DNA of 28,617 bases from Sanguinoderma infundibulare (GCA_032821775.1 JAVLRN010000041.1:1-28617); one strand, 5' to 3'; numbered from the stretch's first letter, positions 1-19,479 are shown. The notes: generated from the letters alone by a model not told the origin. Made by a program: numbers and translations.

Positions 1-481
1 AACAAACATTAATATTAATAATGTATCATAACTCTAGTCCTGATTATAATTATAATTATCTAATAATAACTTTTAGAAGGAAATTAAATTAGAAAAAAAA
101 TCAGTCAGTCCTTACCGGGATTGTGAACAAATATTTAATTTATTTAATTTATTTAATTTATTTAATTTATTTAATTTATTTAATTTATTTAATTTATTTA
201 ATTTATTTAATTTATTTAATTGTTTGGCAACACTAATGAAAACGGTCAAAGCACCCAAAGTAAGACCGTTGGTTATCTAAATAATCGCTACAGACTGGGT
301 CATTAGTGGGTACCTGAAATGGTGCTTAATGTACAGTCGATTCCTTCCTTAAATTATGACCGTAATAAGCACAAGGTCATCAAAGAAACCAAAGTTAAAC
401 TTAGTGTGCTAAGGGGACACTGCCGTAGAGATGATACATGTGTAATAAATAGGGTGAAATAATTTATTATATGAAGGGATG
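1..481 (+). mobile_element. 3' part of a group I intron in cox1 (5' end outside window)
   Basis: The window opens inside an intron that ends just before the short Cox1 exon encoding FFGHPEV. A group I core can be folded by eye. P3 pairs 231-239 with 300-308, nine bases without mismatch. P7 pairs GACTG at 293-297 with CAGTC at 334-338. A helix in the P4-P6 region pairs AACGGTC with GACCGTT between 240 and 270. A P9-type hairpin (ATGACC/GGTCAT) follows at about 356-381. The last intron base is G481. Its R and S elements (CTACAGACTG, GTACAGTC) differ from those of the other cox1 introns here, so it belongs to a different subgroup. No ORF is visible in the part present; one may lie upstream of the window. 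Confidence 0.8.
133..221. repeat. 9-nt tandem repeat inside the first cox1 intron
   Basis: About ten head-to-tail copies of the unit ATTTAATTT lie directly upstream of the P3 strand of the group I core. The copies are perfect. The position is a peripheral loop, where length change should not affect splicing. It is probably a replication-slippage repeat and a likely length polymorphism. Confidence 0.9.
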
Positions 482-11144
<10,663 letters not shown>

Positions 11145-12183
11145 TAAAAAAATACTTGTGATGAAACCCTTAATATTATTAAATTGTAATTTAATTATGA
11201 AAGTAATACAGACAATTATAGTAAATAATTTAATTATGTTTAAAATTTAACTAAAAAAAGATTTTGGTTTCATTAAGGGTAATATTAATATTGTAGCTTC
11301 ATCACCTTAGAAAAACCATCTATTGGTTTTGTAAGTGGTGCTTTAGAATTACTGCAATTGAATTTCAAATTAAATTTAGTTATGATTTACTTAGTATTTA
11401 TTTTAATTCAAGTTTTTACTATGAAACTGTTAATGGTAAAAAAAATATTAAATTCAATTTTTTTTGGAATTTCCATTAGGGGCGTCACATTTTTTTTTAT
11501 TATAAACAAACTTTACGGTTAGTCTAGGTATTATGGTTAATACTTGGTTTTACATGGTATTTTGTATTATTAATAGGTCTTTGTGCTTCCGCTTATAGTA
11601 TTTATGGTAGTATTCTCTTGTTGAGATAATCTCTTCGCAAGAAAAATCAATATCTACTATCCCCATCCTTTATATTTTATTGTGTATAGGCTGTGATTAA
11701 GATATTATTCTGTATGACCTATTTTATATTATAAATTTTATATTATAAATTTTATATTTATATTTTAAAAATAAATAGTATTATTAGAATTGTAAAATTC
11801 TTTGGGTTTTCATCTAGGTGAATTTGCTCCAACAGTACTTGTCTTAATAGATTTTAATATTATCGCTTATGATTTTATTATTCAAATTAAACTTAATCTT
11901 AGTCTTAAGTAATAATTGAATATCAATTAATGATTCATTGTTATTTAGTCTTTTTAGGTTAATAAAAATAATTCTTTTTAAATCAATATCTTAATGATAT
12001 TTGCTATTAGATAACATTATCCTCTTTTAATAGAGTCCTATTATCTATTAATAAAACTTTTTCCTTATTTAAAACCAATATATTCAGTTTAAATAATTTA
12101 TAAAATTTCACGAAAAGAAAATAAAATTGTTACTAAAATTCATTGAATAAAAATGAATTTAAATTAAATAAAATAAATAAATT
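11145..12183. other. gene-free AT-rich spacer between cox1 and nad4
   Basis: About 1 kb with no ORF longer than about 60 codons and no tRNA that folds by eye. Short stretches have a coding-like look, for example 11320-11345 translating to IGFVSGALEL and 11525-11600 translating to a hydrophobic string. They are broken by stops and I cannot assign them. This may be remnant coding DNA or simple AT-rich spacer. Confidence 0.5.
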
Positions 12184-15062
12184 ATGCTTATATCATTATT
12201 ACTTGTACCTTTAATCGGGTCTCTGTTATTATTATTCATTCCTGAAAACAATCCTAAAAATGAAGGGAGAATGAAAGTAATAGCTTTATCAACATCTTTA
12301 ATCAATCTATTCATTTCTATATTATTATGGATTCAATTTGATTCAAATATAAGTGGATATCAATTTATATTAGAATTTAATGAGTTAAGTTTTTGTCATT
12401 TTAATATAGGAATAGATGGAATATCATTATATTATGTATTATTAACTACATTTATAACACCTATTGCATTATTATCAAATTATAAAAATATTTATCAAAA
12501 TGTTAAATACTTTTTAATTTCATTTTTAATTTTAGAAACATTACAAATTGCATTATTTGTTGTATTAGATTTATTCTTATTCTATATCTTTTTTGAAAGT
12601 GTTTTACCTATATTATTTATCATAATTATAGTATATGGTTCAGGTGTAAATAGAATAAGAAGTGCTTTATTATTCTTTTTATATACTTTAGCTGGATCTT
12701 TATTTATGTTATTAGCTATATTACAAATTTATAGTTATGTAGGTTCTACAGATTTCCAATTTATATCATTAAATGAAATAAGTTTAGAAAGTCAAAAAAT
12801 ATTGTGGTTGTCACTCTACTTCAGCAATAAAGACATGACCAACAGATTAATTCATTCAAGTAATAGCACTTTAAATACTGGGAGAGAATGTAAAAGTTTA
12901 GTAGTTTATTCGTCTCCCACTTCTATGGGCTCTACCTTAAATTATAAAGGTTTTACGTCAAAACTTAGAGGAATGTGTCAAATTCCAGTTCATTTACATT
13001 CTATTATATTGGGAGTTCTTTTGTCAGATGGTTGGTTATATAAAAATAAATCTGGTAAAACTTTATTGGCCTTAAAACAAACTAATTTTGAATATCTTTG
13101 GCTAGTTTATACTAAACTATCTCATTACTGTAGATCACTACCTACAATAACTAAAACATATCTTAACGGTAAAATTTTTACCTGTTTCATGTTTGCTACT
13201 AGAGTTTATCCTTGTTTTACCGAATGGTATAATATGTTTTACCAAGAAGGGAAAAAAGTAGTGCCTTTAGATTTATATAATATGTTAACTTATGAAGCAT
13301 TAGCCCATTGGATTATGGGAGATGGTACTAAAGTTAACAAAGGTCTGACTCTCCAAACTCAATCATTTACTATTCAAGAGTGTGTATTTATTATAAGTAT
13401 ATTAATACATAAATTTAACTTAAAATGTAGTATACATATGCAAAGAAATAAACCTACTATTTATATTTCAAGTAAATCTATGGAAAAACTTAGACCTTTA
13501 ATATTACCATATATGTGTAGTAGTATGATGTATAAAATAGGTGTAGACTCCAAATAAATTTAAAGAACAATGATTTTATTACTATGAATTATTTCTGAGT
13601 GGCAAACTCGAGAGACCTCTTAAAGTGAGAATAAGTAATTACTTTAAGAATATCGTCGAACTAAGTCAATGACTGGAAACTATCATTGTAAAAGCGTAGA
13701 GGCCAAACGCCACATGATCATCTAAGTAACAATAAAATTGTTATATGAGATTAGAAGAAATGGTCCGGTTCACCGGTGACGGATTTTAGTTTAACACCTA
13801 AATAAGATATGAATACCATGTCCTCAGGACAGTATACAATTGTATTCATATTGAGAAGATAAGCCAGCTGTATCTGAAATGATAGAAGGCCTAACCCTGA
13901 GCATTTTTCTTAGCTTTTGCAGTAAAAACACCATTATGGCCTTTAACAGGTTGGTTATATAGAGCTCATGCTGATAGTCCTTTAGCTGGATCTATTTTAT
14001 TAGCTGGAACTATATTAAAATTCTCTACTTATGGGTTTTTAAGAGTTCTAATTAACTTATTGCCTGATGCTTCTCACTACTTTGGTCCTTTAATTCAAAC
14101 TATTGCTGTAGTTACTTTAATTTATTCTTCTTTAGCTACTATAGTCCAACAGGATACTAAATCTTTAATTGCTTACTCAAGTATTGCTCATATGAGTGTT
14201 GTTACTCTTGGTTTATTTTCTAATTGTATTCAAGGTATTGAAGGTGCTATTTTATTATCTTTAGCACATGGTTTTGTTTCCCCAGCATTATTTATTTGTG
14301 TAGGTGGTATTATCTATGAAAGAACAGGAACTAGAATTATTCACTATATGAGAGGTCTGGTAACTTATATGCCTGTATTCACTATTCTATTCTTTATATT
14401 TACTTTAGCTAATACTGGTATACCTTTATCTTTAAATTTCCTGGTGTGAACAATTATCTTTAATTGGTATTTGGAATCATAGCCCTATTATAGCAGCTTT
14501 AGGAGCTACTGGAATTGTATTATCTGCTTGTTATTCTATTTATCTTTATAATAGATTATCTTACGGATTATATTCTCCTCACTTAAAACCAGTACAAGAT
14601 ATTACTAGATTGGAATTTAATTTACTAATAGCTTTATTAATACCTACTATATTATTAGGTATTTTCCCTAATGTTATATTAGATTCTTTACATTTATCAG
14701 TAAGTTCTTTATTATACAATATTTCTATTACCCCCTTAATATTAAAAATAGATCATAATACGATCTTAGATTCTAAATTTAAAAATAAAGTTAGTTTGAA
14801 CTCTAGATTTTTAAGTACATCTAATAAAAATAATGATAATAATGATAATATCTATGATACTAAATATTATATCTTTCTTTTCCTTGTTATTTTAACAACT
14901 GTGATCATGCAATATTTTATTCCACTTAAAACAATGTTATATTACCATTTAATATTAATTTTAATATATATAATATATCTAATATTAGATTTAATTATAT
15001 TACTATTATTCGTTTCAAAAAAAAATTACTCTTCCCTCATACCTCCCTATTTATATTCATAA
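12184..15062 (+). CDS. nad4: NADH dehydrogenase subunit 4 (spliced; apparent frameshift)
   Basis: Membrane-arm, antiporter-like subunit of complex I that takes part in proton pumping. Exon 1 is 12184-12811 and exon 2 is 13902-15062. Recognisable motifs are FNIGIDGISLYYVLL, FESVLPILF (the conserved membrane Glu), KTPLWPLTGWLYRAHADSP (the conserved Lys) and SIAHMSVVTLGLFS. Exon 2 is open to 14449, where TGA follows; the continuation EQLSLIGIWNHSP lies in the next frame, so one base too many (or two too few) is present in CTGGTGTG at 14441-14448. Homology to Nad4 ends near SVSSLLYN (about 14725), at about residue 485, a normal length. A further about 110 residues to TAA at 15060-15062 are unlike standard Nad4. 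All Trp codons are TGG. Confidence 0.93.
12812..13557 (+). CDS. LAGLIDADG type-2 homing endonuclease fused to nad4 exon
   Basis: The reading frame from nad4 exon 1 continues without a stop to TAA at 13555-13557. After a linker of about 65 residues, the domain starts at HSIILGVLLSDGWLYKN. A second motif follows at ALAHWIMGDGTKVNKG, and the end, YMCSSMMYKIGV, is the usual C-terminal signature of this family. The intronic part is about 248 residues. There is no need for a separate start codon; ATG 12835 is the first intronic candidate. Stops, gaps and frameshifts are absent, so it appears intact. Confidence 0.86.
12812..13901 (+). mobile_element. nad4 group I intron
   Basis: Lies between TGG-TTG-T and CA-TTT-TTC, giving the protein sequence ILWL-S-FFLAFAVKTPLWP. 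An in-frame LAGLIDADG ORF is followed by a core whose R-like (13693-13711, AGAGGCCAAACGCC) and S-like (13753-13770, AATGGTCCGGTT) strands can form P7 through GGCCA/TGGTC. These differ from the standard CAGAGACTA/GATATAGTCC pair, so the intron is of another subgroup. Ends at G13901. Confidence 0.8.
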
Positions 15063-15207
15063 ACTATTTGAATATAAAGTATATATAGCATCATTAGATG
15101 ATGATGTTAAACGATTATTTTTAGATAATGATTTTAAAAAACTTTTTGCTTATATAATCGGATTACTATTTGGAATATTATTATATTTATATTTATATTT
15201 AATGTAA
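14731..15207 (+). other. non-standard tail of nad4 continuing into a second frame
   Basis: Beyond the usual Nad4 end the frame encodes a Ser/Asn/Asp-rich linker (about 14805-14860) and then two strongly hydrophobic stretches, at about 14865-14935 and 14940-15015. The frame stops at 15062. At the run of nine A near 15018-15026, the next frame takes over as KKITLPSYLPIYIHKLFEYK and continues to a third hydrophobic segment, stopping at TAA 15205-15207. A change of one A would join both parts. It may be an independent membrane-protein ORF fused to nad4 or a decayed relic. Confidence 0.5.
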
Positions 15208-15885
15208 TAATTTATTATTCTTAATATAAGAAATTGATTAATTTGATATTTCGATAGTATAAATTTTACCCCCCATTATAAATTTATATAAGATAGGTAT
15301 ACTTATAAATTCCATAGAAAGTCATCATATATAAATCACGTAACTTTAATTACTCTCACCAAAAAATACCCAATTTTTATTCATAGAAAAATTATTATAT
15401 TAATTTATTTGCTTCTTTCTCCAATATTTTATAAAACTATTTATTAACATTTATATATCAAGCCCTTTATTTAAAAGAATCTACTACAATTCAATTAATT
15501 TTCTAGCCTCTTCTAATTTTTAAAAAATAAGGATTCAATAAACTAAAATACTAAAATAAAAATTATAATTATCTTGTTATTTTTATAAGAATTATCTGGA
15601 ATTAAAGATAATAGTTATTAATTTTTAGAAAAAACAAGAAGTGAAAATAATTAATTTGGATTCAAACAATTAAAATCATAACGTGAAATATATTGTAGAG
15701 AAAAGAAAAATTCAACAAATAACATCTTCATTTTACAATTTAAATAAATAGTTAAAAAAATGGTGGGGAGAAGTTATGTATTATTAGACATAAATGAAAT
15801 ACTTAAATAACCACTAAAAAATAAAGTCTGATAAAATATAATTGTAAAAGAGTATTTATTTTTAAAATAAAAAAAAATTATTAAA
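15208..15885. other. AT-rich spacer before the tRNA cluster
   Basis: No gene seen. It contains a fragment related to rnl at about 15755-15850 (listed separately). The rest is low-complexity A/T. Confidence 0.6.
15755..15850 (+). repeat. duplicated fragment of rnl
   Basis: Bases 15771-15801 are identical over 31 nt to 22353-22383 inside rnl, starting AAGTTATGTATTATTAGACA. Weaker similarity continues on the right, where AAAGTCTGATAAAATATAAT resembles AGCAGTCGAAATTTATAAT. In rnl the segment is part of the conserved domain following ACCGTGAGGGAAAG, so rnl is the source and the spacer copy the derivative. Confidence 0.8.
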
Positions 15886-15957
15886 GGGGATATCCGATAA
15901 TTGGTAATCGATTGTAGTTGCATTACAAGCATGATAGTTCAAGTCTATCTCTCTCCA
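15886..15957 (+). tRNA. trnA: tRNA-Ala(UGC)
   Basis: Cloverleaf folded by eye. Acceptor GGGGATA/TCTCTCC with one mismatch, D stem CGAT/ATCG, anticodon stem TTGTA/TACAA with loop GTTGCAT giving anticodon TGC, and T stem GATAG/CTATC with loop TTCAAGT. Discriminator A. Position 32 is G, where a pyrimidine is usual. First of ten tRNAs on the plus strand. Confidence 0.85.
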
Positions 15958-16007
15958 TATAAACTATAATAAAATTTAATAGTTAAATATAAAACTAATA
16001 ATAGTTA

Positions 16008-16079
16008 GCTTCAGTTGCTTAATGGTAAAAGCGTTAATTTGAAGCATTAAAGAAGTGAGTTCAATTCTCTCCTGAGGCA
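16008..16079 (+). tRNA. trnF: tRNA-Phe(GAA)
   Basis: Acceptor GCTTCAG/CTGAGGC, D stem GCTT/AAGC, anticodon stem TTAAT/ATTAA with loop TTGAAGC giving GAA, and T stem GTGAG/CTCTC with one mismatch. Discriminator A. Confidence 0.87.
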
Positions 16080-16118
16080 CTATATCTTTTTTTAATTAAA
16101 TTTTATAAAAATAAGTTA

Positions 16119-16191
16119 GCCAAAATAGTTTAAATGGTTAAAACGGATCCCTTGTAAGAATCTAATACTGGTTCAATTCCTGTTTTTGGCT
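16119..16191 (+). tRNA. trnT: tRNA-Thr(UGU)
   Basis: Acceptor GCCAAAA/TTTTGGC, D stem GTTT/AAAC, anticodon stem GATCC/GAATC with one mismatch and loop CTTGTAA giving TGT. T loop TTCAATT. Only two bases separate it from the next tRNA. Confidence 0.87.
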
Positions 16192-16193
16192 TA

Positions 16194-16267
16194 TGAGTTG
16201 TAGTTTAATTTGGGAAAACACCATTTTTTGGTGGTGGCTTATATCAGTTCGAATCTGGTCAACTCAG
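16194..16267 (+). tRNA. trnQ: tRNA-Gln(UUG)
   Basis: Acceptor TGAGTTG/CAACTCA with discriminator G, D stem GTTT/AAAC, and anticodon stem CCATT/GGTGG with two G-U pairs. Loop TTTTGGT gives TTG with G at position 37. A shifted reading as TGG (Pro) would put a pyrimidine at position 37 and is less likely. Confidence 0.75.
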
Positions 16268-16333
16268 TATGTATTCATTCTACGAGAATGAATCAATTTA
16301 TTTCCTAAGAGAAAACAAAAATAAATTTTATTA

Positions 16334-16406
16334 GGAAACAGAACTCGATTGGTTGAGTGTCTCCCTTTTAAGGAGAATGGTCTTGGTTCGATCCCAAGTG
16401 TTTTCA
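16334..16406 (+). tRNA. trnK: tRNA-Lys(UUU)
   Basis: Acceptor GGAAACA/TGTTTTC, D stem ACTC/GAGT, anticodon stem TCTCC/GGAGA with loop CTTTTAA giving TTT, and T stem CTTGG/CCAAG. A perfect 7-nt inverted repeat, TTTCCTA/TAGGAAA, spans from the spacer into its acceptor. Confidence 0.9.
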
Positions 16407-16493
16407 TCCTATAAAAACTATTAAAATAATAACTTTATTTAAATAGTAAACATAAATTAATTATTTGTTTTATTTTATAAGATTTTTTTTTTG

Positions 16494-16576
16494 GGGCAGG
16501 TGATCCGATTGGTAATGGTGGTTTTCTGTAAAAAAATTGGTTTATACCGTAAAAGGTTCGATTCCTTTACTGCTCA
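16494..16576 (+). tRNA. trnY: tRNA-Tyr(GUA)
   Basis: Acceptor GGGCAGG/ACTGCTC with one mismatch, anticodon stem GTTTT/AAAAT with loop CTGTAAA giving GTA, and T stem AAAGG/CCTTT. The variable arm is long, as is common for fungal mitochondrial tRNA-Tyr. The D stem is weak. Confidence 0.83.
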
Positions 16577-16604
16577 ATTTAAAAAAATTATTTTTTTCAT
16601 TATT

Positions 16605-16678
16605 AAGACTGTAGCATAATAGGTTAATGCAATTCGCTCATAATGGATCTTATAAGGGTTCAATTCCCTTCGGTCTTA
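16605..16678 (+). tRNA. trnM: tRNA-Met(CAU), copy 1
   Basis: Acceptor AAGACTG/CGGTCTT, D stem GCAT/ATGC, anticodon stem ATTCG/TGGAT with loop CTCATAA giving CAT, and T stem AAGGG/CCCTT. Initiator or elongator role cannot be fixed from this fold alone. Confidence 0.87.
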
Positions 16679-16756
16679 TTTCATTATATGTTTTATTTAA
16701 AATAATATAATATTTTTTTTTACTTCTTTTTAGTGTATCAGTATATTTTCTTTAAA

Positions 16757-16843
16757 GGGCATTTGGTCGAGTCTGGTTTATGGCGCTTATCTTGAAAATA
16801 AGAACTTCTGAAAAAGTCGTGAGTTCGAATCTCACAGTGCCCG
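16757..16843 (+). tRNA. trnS: tRNA-Ser(UGA)
   Basis: Acceptor GGGCATT/AGTGCCC with discriminator G, anticodon stem CTTAT/ATAAG with loop CTTGAAA giving TGA, a long variable arm (about 16802-16818), and T stem GTGAG/CTCAC. The class II arm fits tRNA-Ser. Confidence 0.9.
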
Positions 16844-16925
16844 ATCAAATCAAATAATTAATTAATAATTACTTATTATTAAAATAACAATAACATTTTA
16901 CTTTTTATAAAAAATAAGTAAAAGA

Positions 16926-16998
16926 GGTAATATTAGTTTAATTGGCAAAATAACGTCTTGTGGCGACGCTGTTCAGAGTTCAAGTCTCTGATTTTACC
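16926..16998 (+). tRNA. trnH: tRNA-His(GUG)
   Basis: The anticodon loop TTGTGGC gives GTG, within stem ACGTC/GACGC. T stem CAGAG/CTCTG is perfect. An extra G at -1 (16926) faces the discriminator C (16998), the hallmark of tRNA-His. The acceptor has one mismatch. Confidence 0.88.
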
Positions 16999-17388
16999 CT
17001 TTAAATTTGTCTATTATATCATAGATAAATTTATTTTTATTAAATTTCTATTTAAAAGAGAGTTAGGATAATTAAACCTGGGATTAAATTATTTAATTTA
17101 GTAAGGTTATAAGTATAATTAATTATAATAGATATCTTAAGGTATGGTATAAATAAAGAAGTTTTCTTTTTCAAAAAACAGTAAATTTACATACAAATTA
17201 TCAGTATCAGTTCTAACACTTTAGTTTGTTTATTTTTTAATTTAATGTGTAATATGATGACCTATATATACTTATGAATTTTTATAGTAAATTCAGTTCT
17301 TACAAAAATATTCTTATAATTATCTAACCGCCTATCTAACCTCTTCCCCTATCTAAAATTTAGATTTTTTTTAATTTTAAAAAATTAA
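16999..17388. other. AT-rich spacer between trnH and trnM
   Basis: About 390 nt with no ORF or tRNA visible. A small hairpin, TCTAT/ATAGA, lies near 17008-17028 just after trnH. Confidence 0.5.
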
Positions 17389-17463
17389 AGCTGATATAGT
17401 TTAACTGGTTAAAACCTATCATTCATGACGATAAGATAAAAGTTCAACCCTTTTTATCGGCTT
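17389..17463 (+). tRNA. trnM: tRNA-Met(CAU), copy 2
   Basis: Acceptor AGCTGAT/ATCGGCT, D stem GTTT/AAAC, anticodon stem TATCA/CGATA with loop TTCATGA giving CAT, and T stem AAAAG/CTTTT with loop TTCAACC. One unpaired T separates the T stem from the acceptor in this fold. Different in sequence from copy 1, so the pair may serve initiation and elongation. Confidence 0.8.
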
Positions 17464-17464
17464 C

Positions 17465-17758
17465 CTAAAAAAAAAATAAATAAATAAATTTTACAATATA
17501 AAGACATACACTAAATAAATATTCAGACAATTTATAAACTATTCTTACCTTTTCTAGATTAAATTTTGGTAATATTTTTGTTAACCTTATCGGATTTGAA
17601 CCATTATTTGAAGTATTTTTCAAGTTTTCCATATTTAAAGGAGCTAACATATATTTAAAAGTAAATGAAGTTGTATAGAAGGTGGAAAGGTTATAAAAAA
17701 AAAATAAAATTTTCTTTAAAGCTTCTAACCTTTTTCTAATTGTTAATTTACCATTCAT
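17465..17758 (-). CDS. hypothetical 97-residue protein
   Basis: Read on the minus strand from ATG at 17758 to TAA at 17465. Basic protein with a hydrophobic, Phe-rich C-terminus (SVCLYIVKFIYLFFF). I do not recognise a domain. The middle segment SNNGSNPIRLTKILPKFNLE is less biased than the ends and could be a protein relic. It starts 2 nt beyond trnM copy 2, on the opposite strand. It could equally be a chance ORF in AT-rich spacer. Confidence 0.3.
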   Translation of the reverse strand: MNGKLTIRKRLEALKKILFFFYNLSTFYTTSFTFKYMLAPLNMENLKNTSNNGSNPIRLTKILPKFNLEKVRIVYKLSEYLFSVCLYIVKFIYLFFF

Positions 17759-17994
17759 TAAAAAATTAAAAATTTAAAAAATTAAAAATTTATTACGGAA
17801 AAAAAATATTTTGTTATTTATTTAACATAAAAGTATCTTTCCATTAAATCTTTTCTTAGTAAAGTTTAATCTTTTTATAAAGTATTATAATAATTAAACT
17901 TAATAATTATACTATAAACATATTATATTTATAATTATCTACTTTATTTTAAAAAAAAATATTCAAACAAAAAAATGATAAACAAATACAAATT
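17759..17994. other. AT-rich upstream region of atp6
   Basis: Low-complexity sequence. Bases 17760-17791 hold two copies of a 16-nt unit, AAAAAATTAAAAATTT. No promoter or processing signal is recognised. Confidence 0.4.
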
Positions 17995-18768
17995 ATGTTA
18001 TTAAGTACAAACTTTATAATGGTAAATTCACCATTAGAACAATTTGAAGTTACTAATTTAATAGGAATAAATGCTCCGATATTAGGATATTTAAATATAA
18101 CATTAACTAATTTAGGGTTATATTCTTTATTAGTTTTATTCTTAATAGTTGGAATACATTATGCTGGTAATAATGAAGTTAAATTAATACCAAGTAAATG
18201 GTCAATTGTTTTAGAAAGTTTATATGCCAGTATCCATTCAATGGTAAGAGAACAATTAGGAAAAGAAGTATACTTACCATTTATTTATTCAATCTTCTTC
18301 TTCATCTTAATAGCAAATTTAACTGGTAATATACCTTATTCATTTACTATTACTACTTCTATTGTAGTAAGTATTGGTTTCTCTTTCACTATTTTAATTG
18401 CAGTAACTATTTTAGGTTTAAGTATTCATAAATTACACTTCTTTTCATTTTTTGTACCATCTGGTTGCCCTCTAGCCTTAGTTCCTTTATTAGTACTTAT
18501 CGAATTTGTATCTTATTTAGCAAGAGCACTTTCATTAGGTATAAGATTATTCGCAAATATGTGTGCAGGACATACTTTAATGAAAATATTATCTACTTTC
18601 CTATATAAATTATTCCTTAGTGGGCCTATTGTAGCGGTACTTACTATAATACCATTTACTGTTTTTTTAGCTATATGTGGTTTAGAATTAGCAGTGTCTT
18701 TAATACAAGCTTATGTATTCACATTGTTGACTATATCATACATTAAAGATGCTATTGAACTACATTAA
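17995..18768 (+). CDS. atp6: ATP synthase F0 subunit a
   Basis: Proton-channel subunit of the mitochondrial ATP synthase. 257 residues, the usual fungal length. After a short N-terminal segment (probably a cleaved propeptide in fungi) come NSPLEQFEV, WSIVLESLYASIHSMVREQL, FIYSIFFFILIANLTGNIPY, and LARALSLGIRLFANMCAGHT, which holds the essential Arg of helix 5. The end is SLIQAYVFTLLTISYIKDAI, with the conserved Gln. There is no intron. ATG at 17995 is preferred; a second ATG at 18019 is possible. A decayed endonuclease ORF begins 15 nt after the stop. Confidence 0.97.
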   Translation: MLLSTNFIMVNSPLEQFEVTNLIGINAPILGYLNITLTNLGLYSLLVLFLIVGIHYAGNNEVKLIPSKWSIVLESLYASIHSMVREQLGKEVYLPFIYSIFFFILIANLTGNIPYSFTITTSIVVSIGFSFTILIAVTILGLSIHKLHFFSFFVPSGCPLALVPLLVLIEFVSYLARALSLGIRLFANMCAGHTLMKILSTFLYKLFLSGPIVAVLTIIPFTVFLAICGLELAVSLIQAYVFTLLTISYIKDAIELH

Positions 18769-18783
18769 GATAATCCTTATATA

Positions 18784-19060
18784 ATGAGAAAAGTAACTTT
18801 ATTAAAGCCTTGGACAATTACGGGTTTAACAGATGGGGTTGGTTCTTTTTAGGTTTCAATACCAAAAAGTGCAAAAACCTAATAGGTTGGTCTGTTTCTA
18901 TTAATTTCCAAATAGTCGCTTCAATAAATAGTTCTAATATGCGAATATTAGAACTATTTAAACCGTTTTTTGGTAATATTGGTCATATTTATATCTAGAC
19001 CAGAATTATGCATTAATCTAGCTATAACATTTTAATATGTATCTAAAATTTATTTGTATA
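18784..19060 (+). pseudogene. decayed LAGLIDADG endonuclease ORF behind atp6
   Basis: From ATG 18784 the frame reads KPWTITGLTDGVGSF, a LAGLIDADG motif (acidic residue changed, DGVG), then meets TAG at 18850-18852. It continues as VSIPKSAK; after a frame change near 18875 comes IGWSVSINFQI, then MRILELFKPFFGNIGHIYI up to TAG at 18996-18998. This order of blocks is typical of the two-motif family, whose second half is missing here. No Q, R or S core of a group I intron is seen on either side, so it is a free-standing relic or the remainder of an eroded element. Confidence 0.75.
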
Positions 19061-19479
19061 AATAATATTTATTTATAACTATAATAACTATATTTCCCCT
19101 TTAATTATGATTATTGCTTATCAAAATAAAAGGTCTATTTTTTTTTTTTAACAATCTTTAAAGATTAAAGTATAAACCTTTATAAAATCCTTATTCATTT
19201 TTTTGTAAATTATACTTATAATTAATGTAATTGGTTTTAATAATGATTTACTTAGTAATATTTTTAATGTTGATAATTTAATATAACTAACCCAATTGAA
19301 ACTATATATTTACATATTTAAAAATATAGATTAAAATTTGGTTATCTTTTTCTAATTTTGTTACACTAATTTTATTAAAAATGGGGTAATTAAGGGTAAC
19401 TTAATTAAATAGACTAATAATTAGGCGACTAAATTAGTAATTACGTAAATATTTAAAGAAGTAGTAATAAATAAGGTTA
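19061..19479. other. AT-rich spacer
   Basis: About 420 nt of A/T-rich sequence with no ORF, tRNA or duplicated atp6 end visible. Confidence 0.5.

Noticed and set aside
133..221. Regular repeats that might suggest a CRISPR array
   Set aside because: The units are adjacent 9-mers with no spacers; a simple tandem repeat in a mitochondrial intron.
11800..11850. String GFHLGEFAPT, which resembles the ribosomal protein S19 motif GEFxxTR
   Set aside because: Only a few residues, no surrounding ORF, and the Arg is missing; probably chance.
14060..14449. A separate short gene ending at TGA 14447-14449
   Set aside because: It is the middle of nad4 exon 2; the frame opens further upstream at 13902 and homology continues beyond in the next frame.
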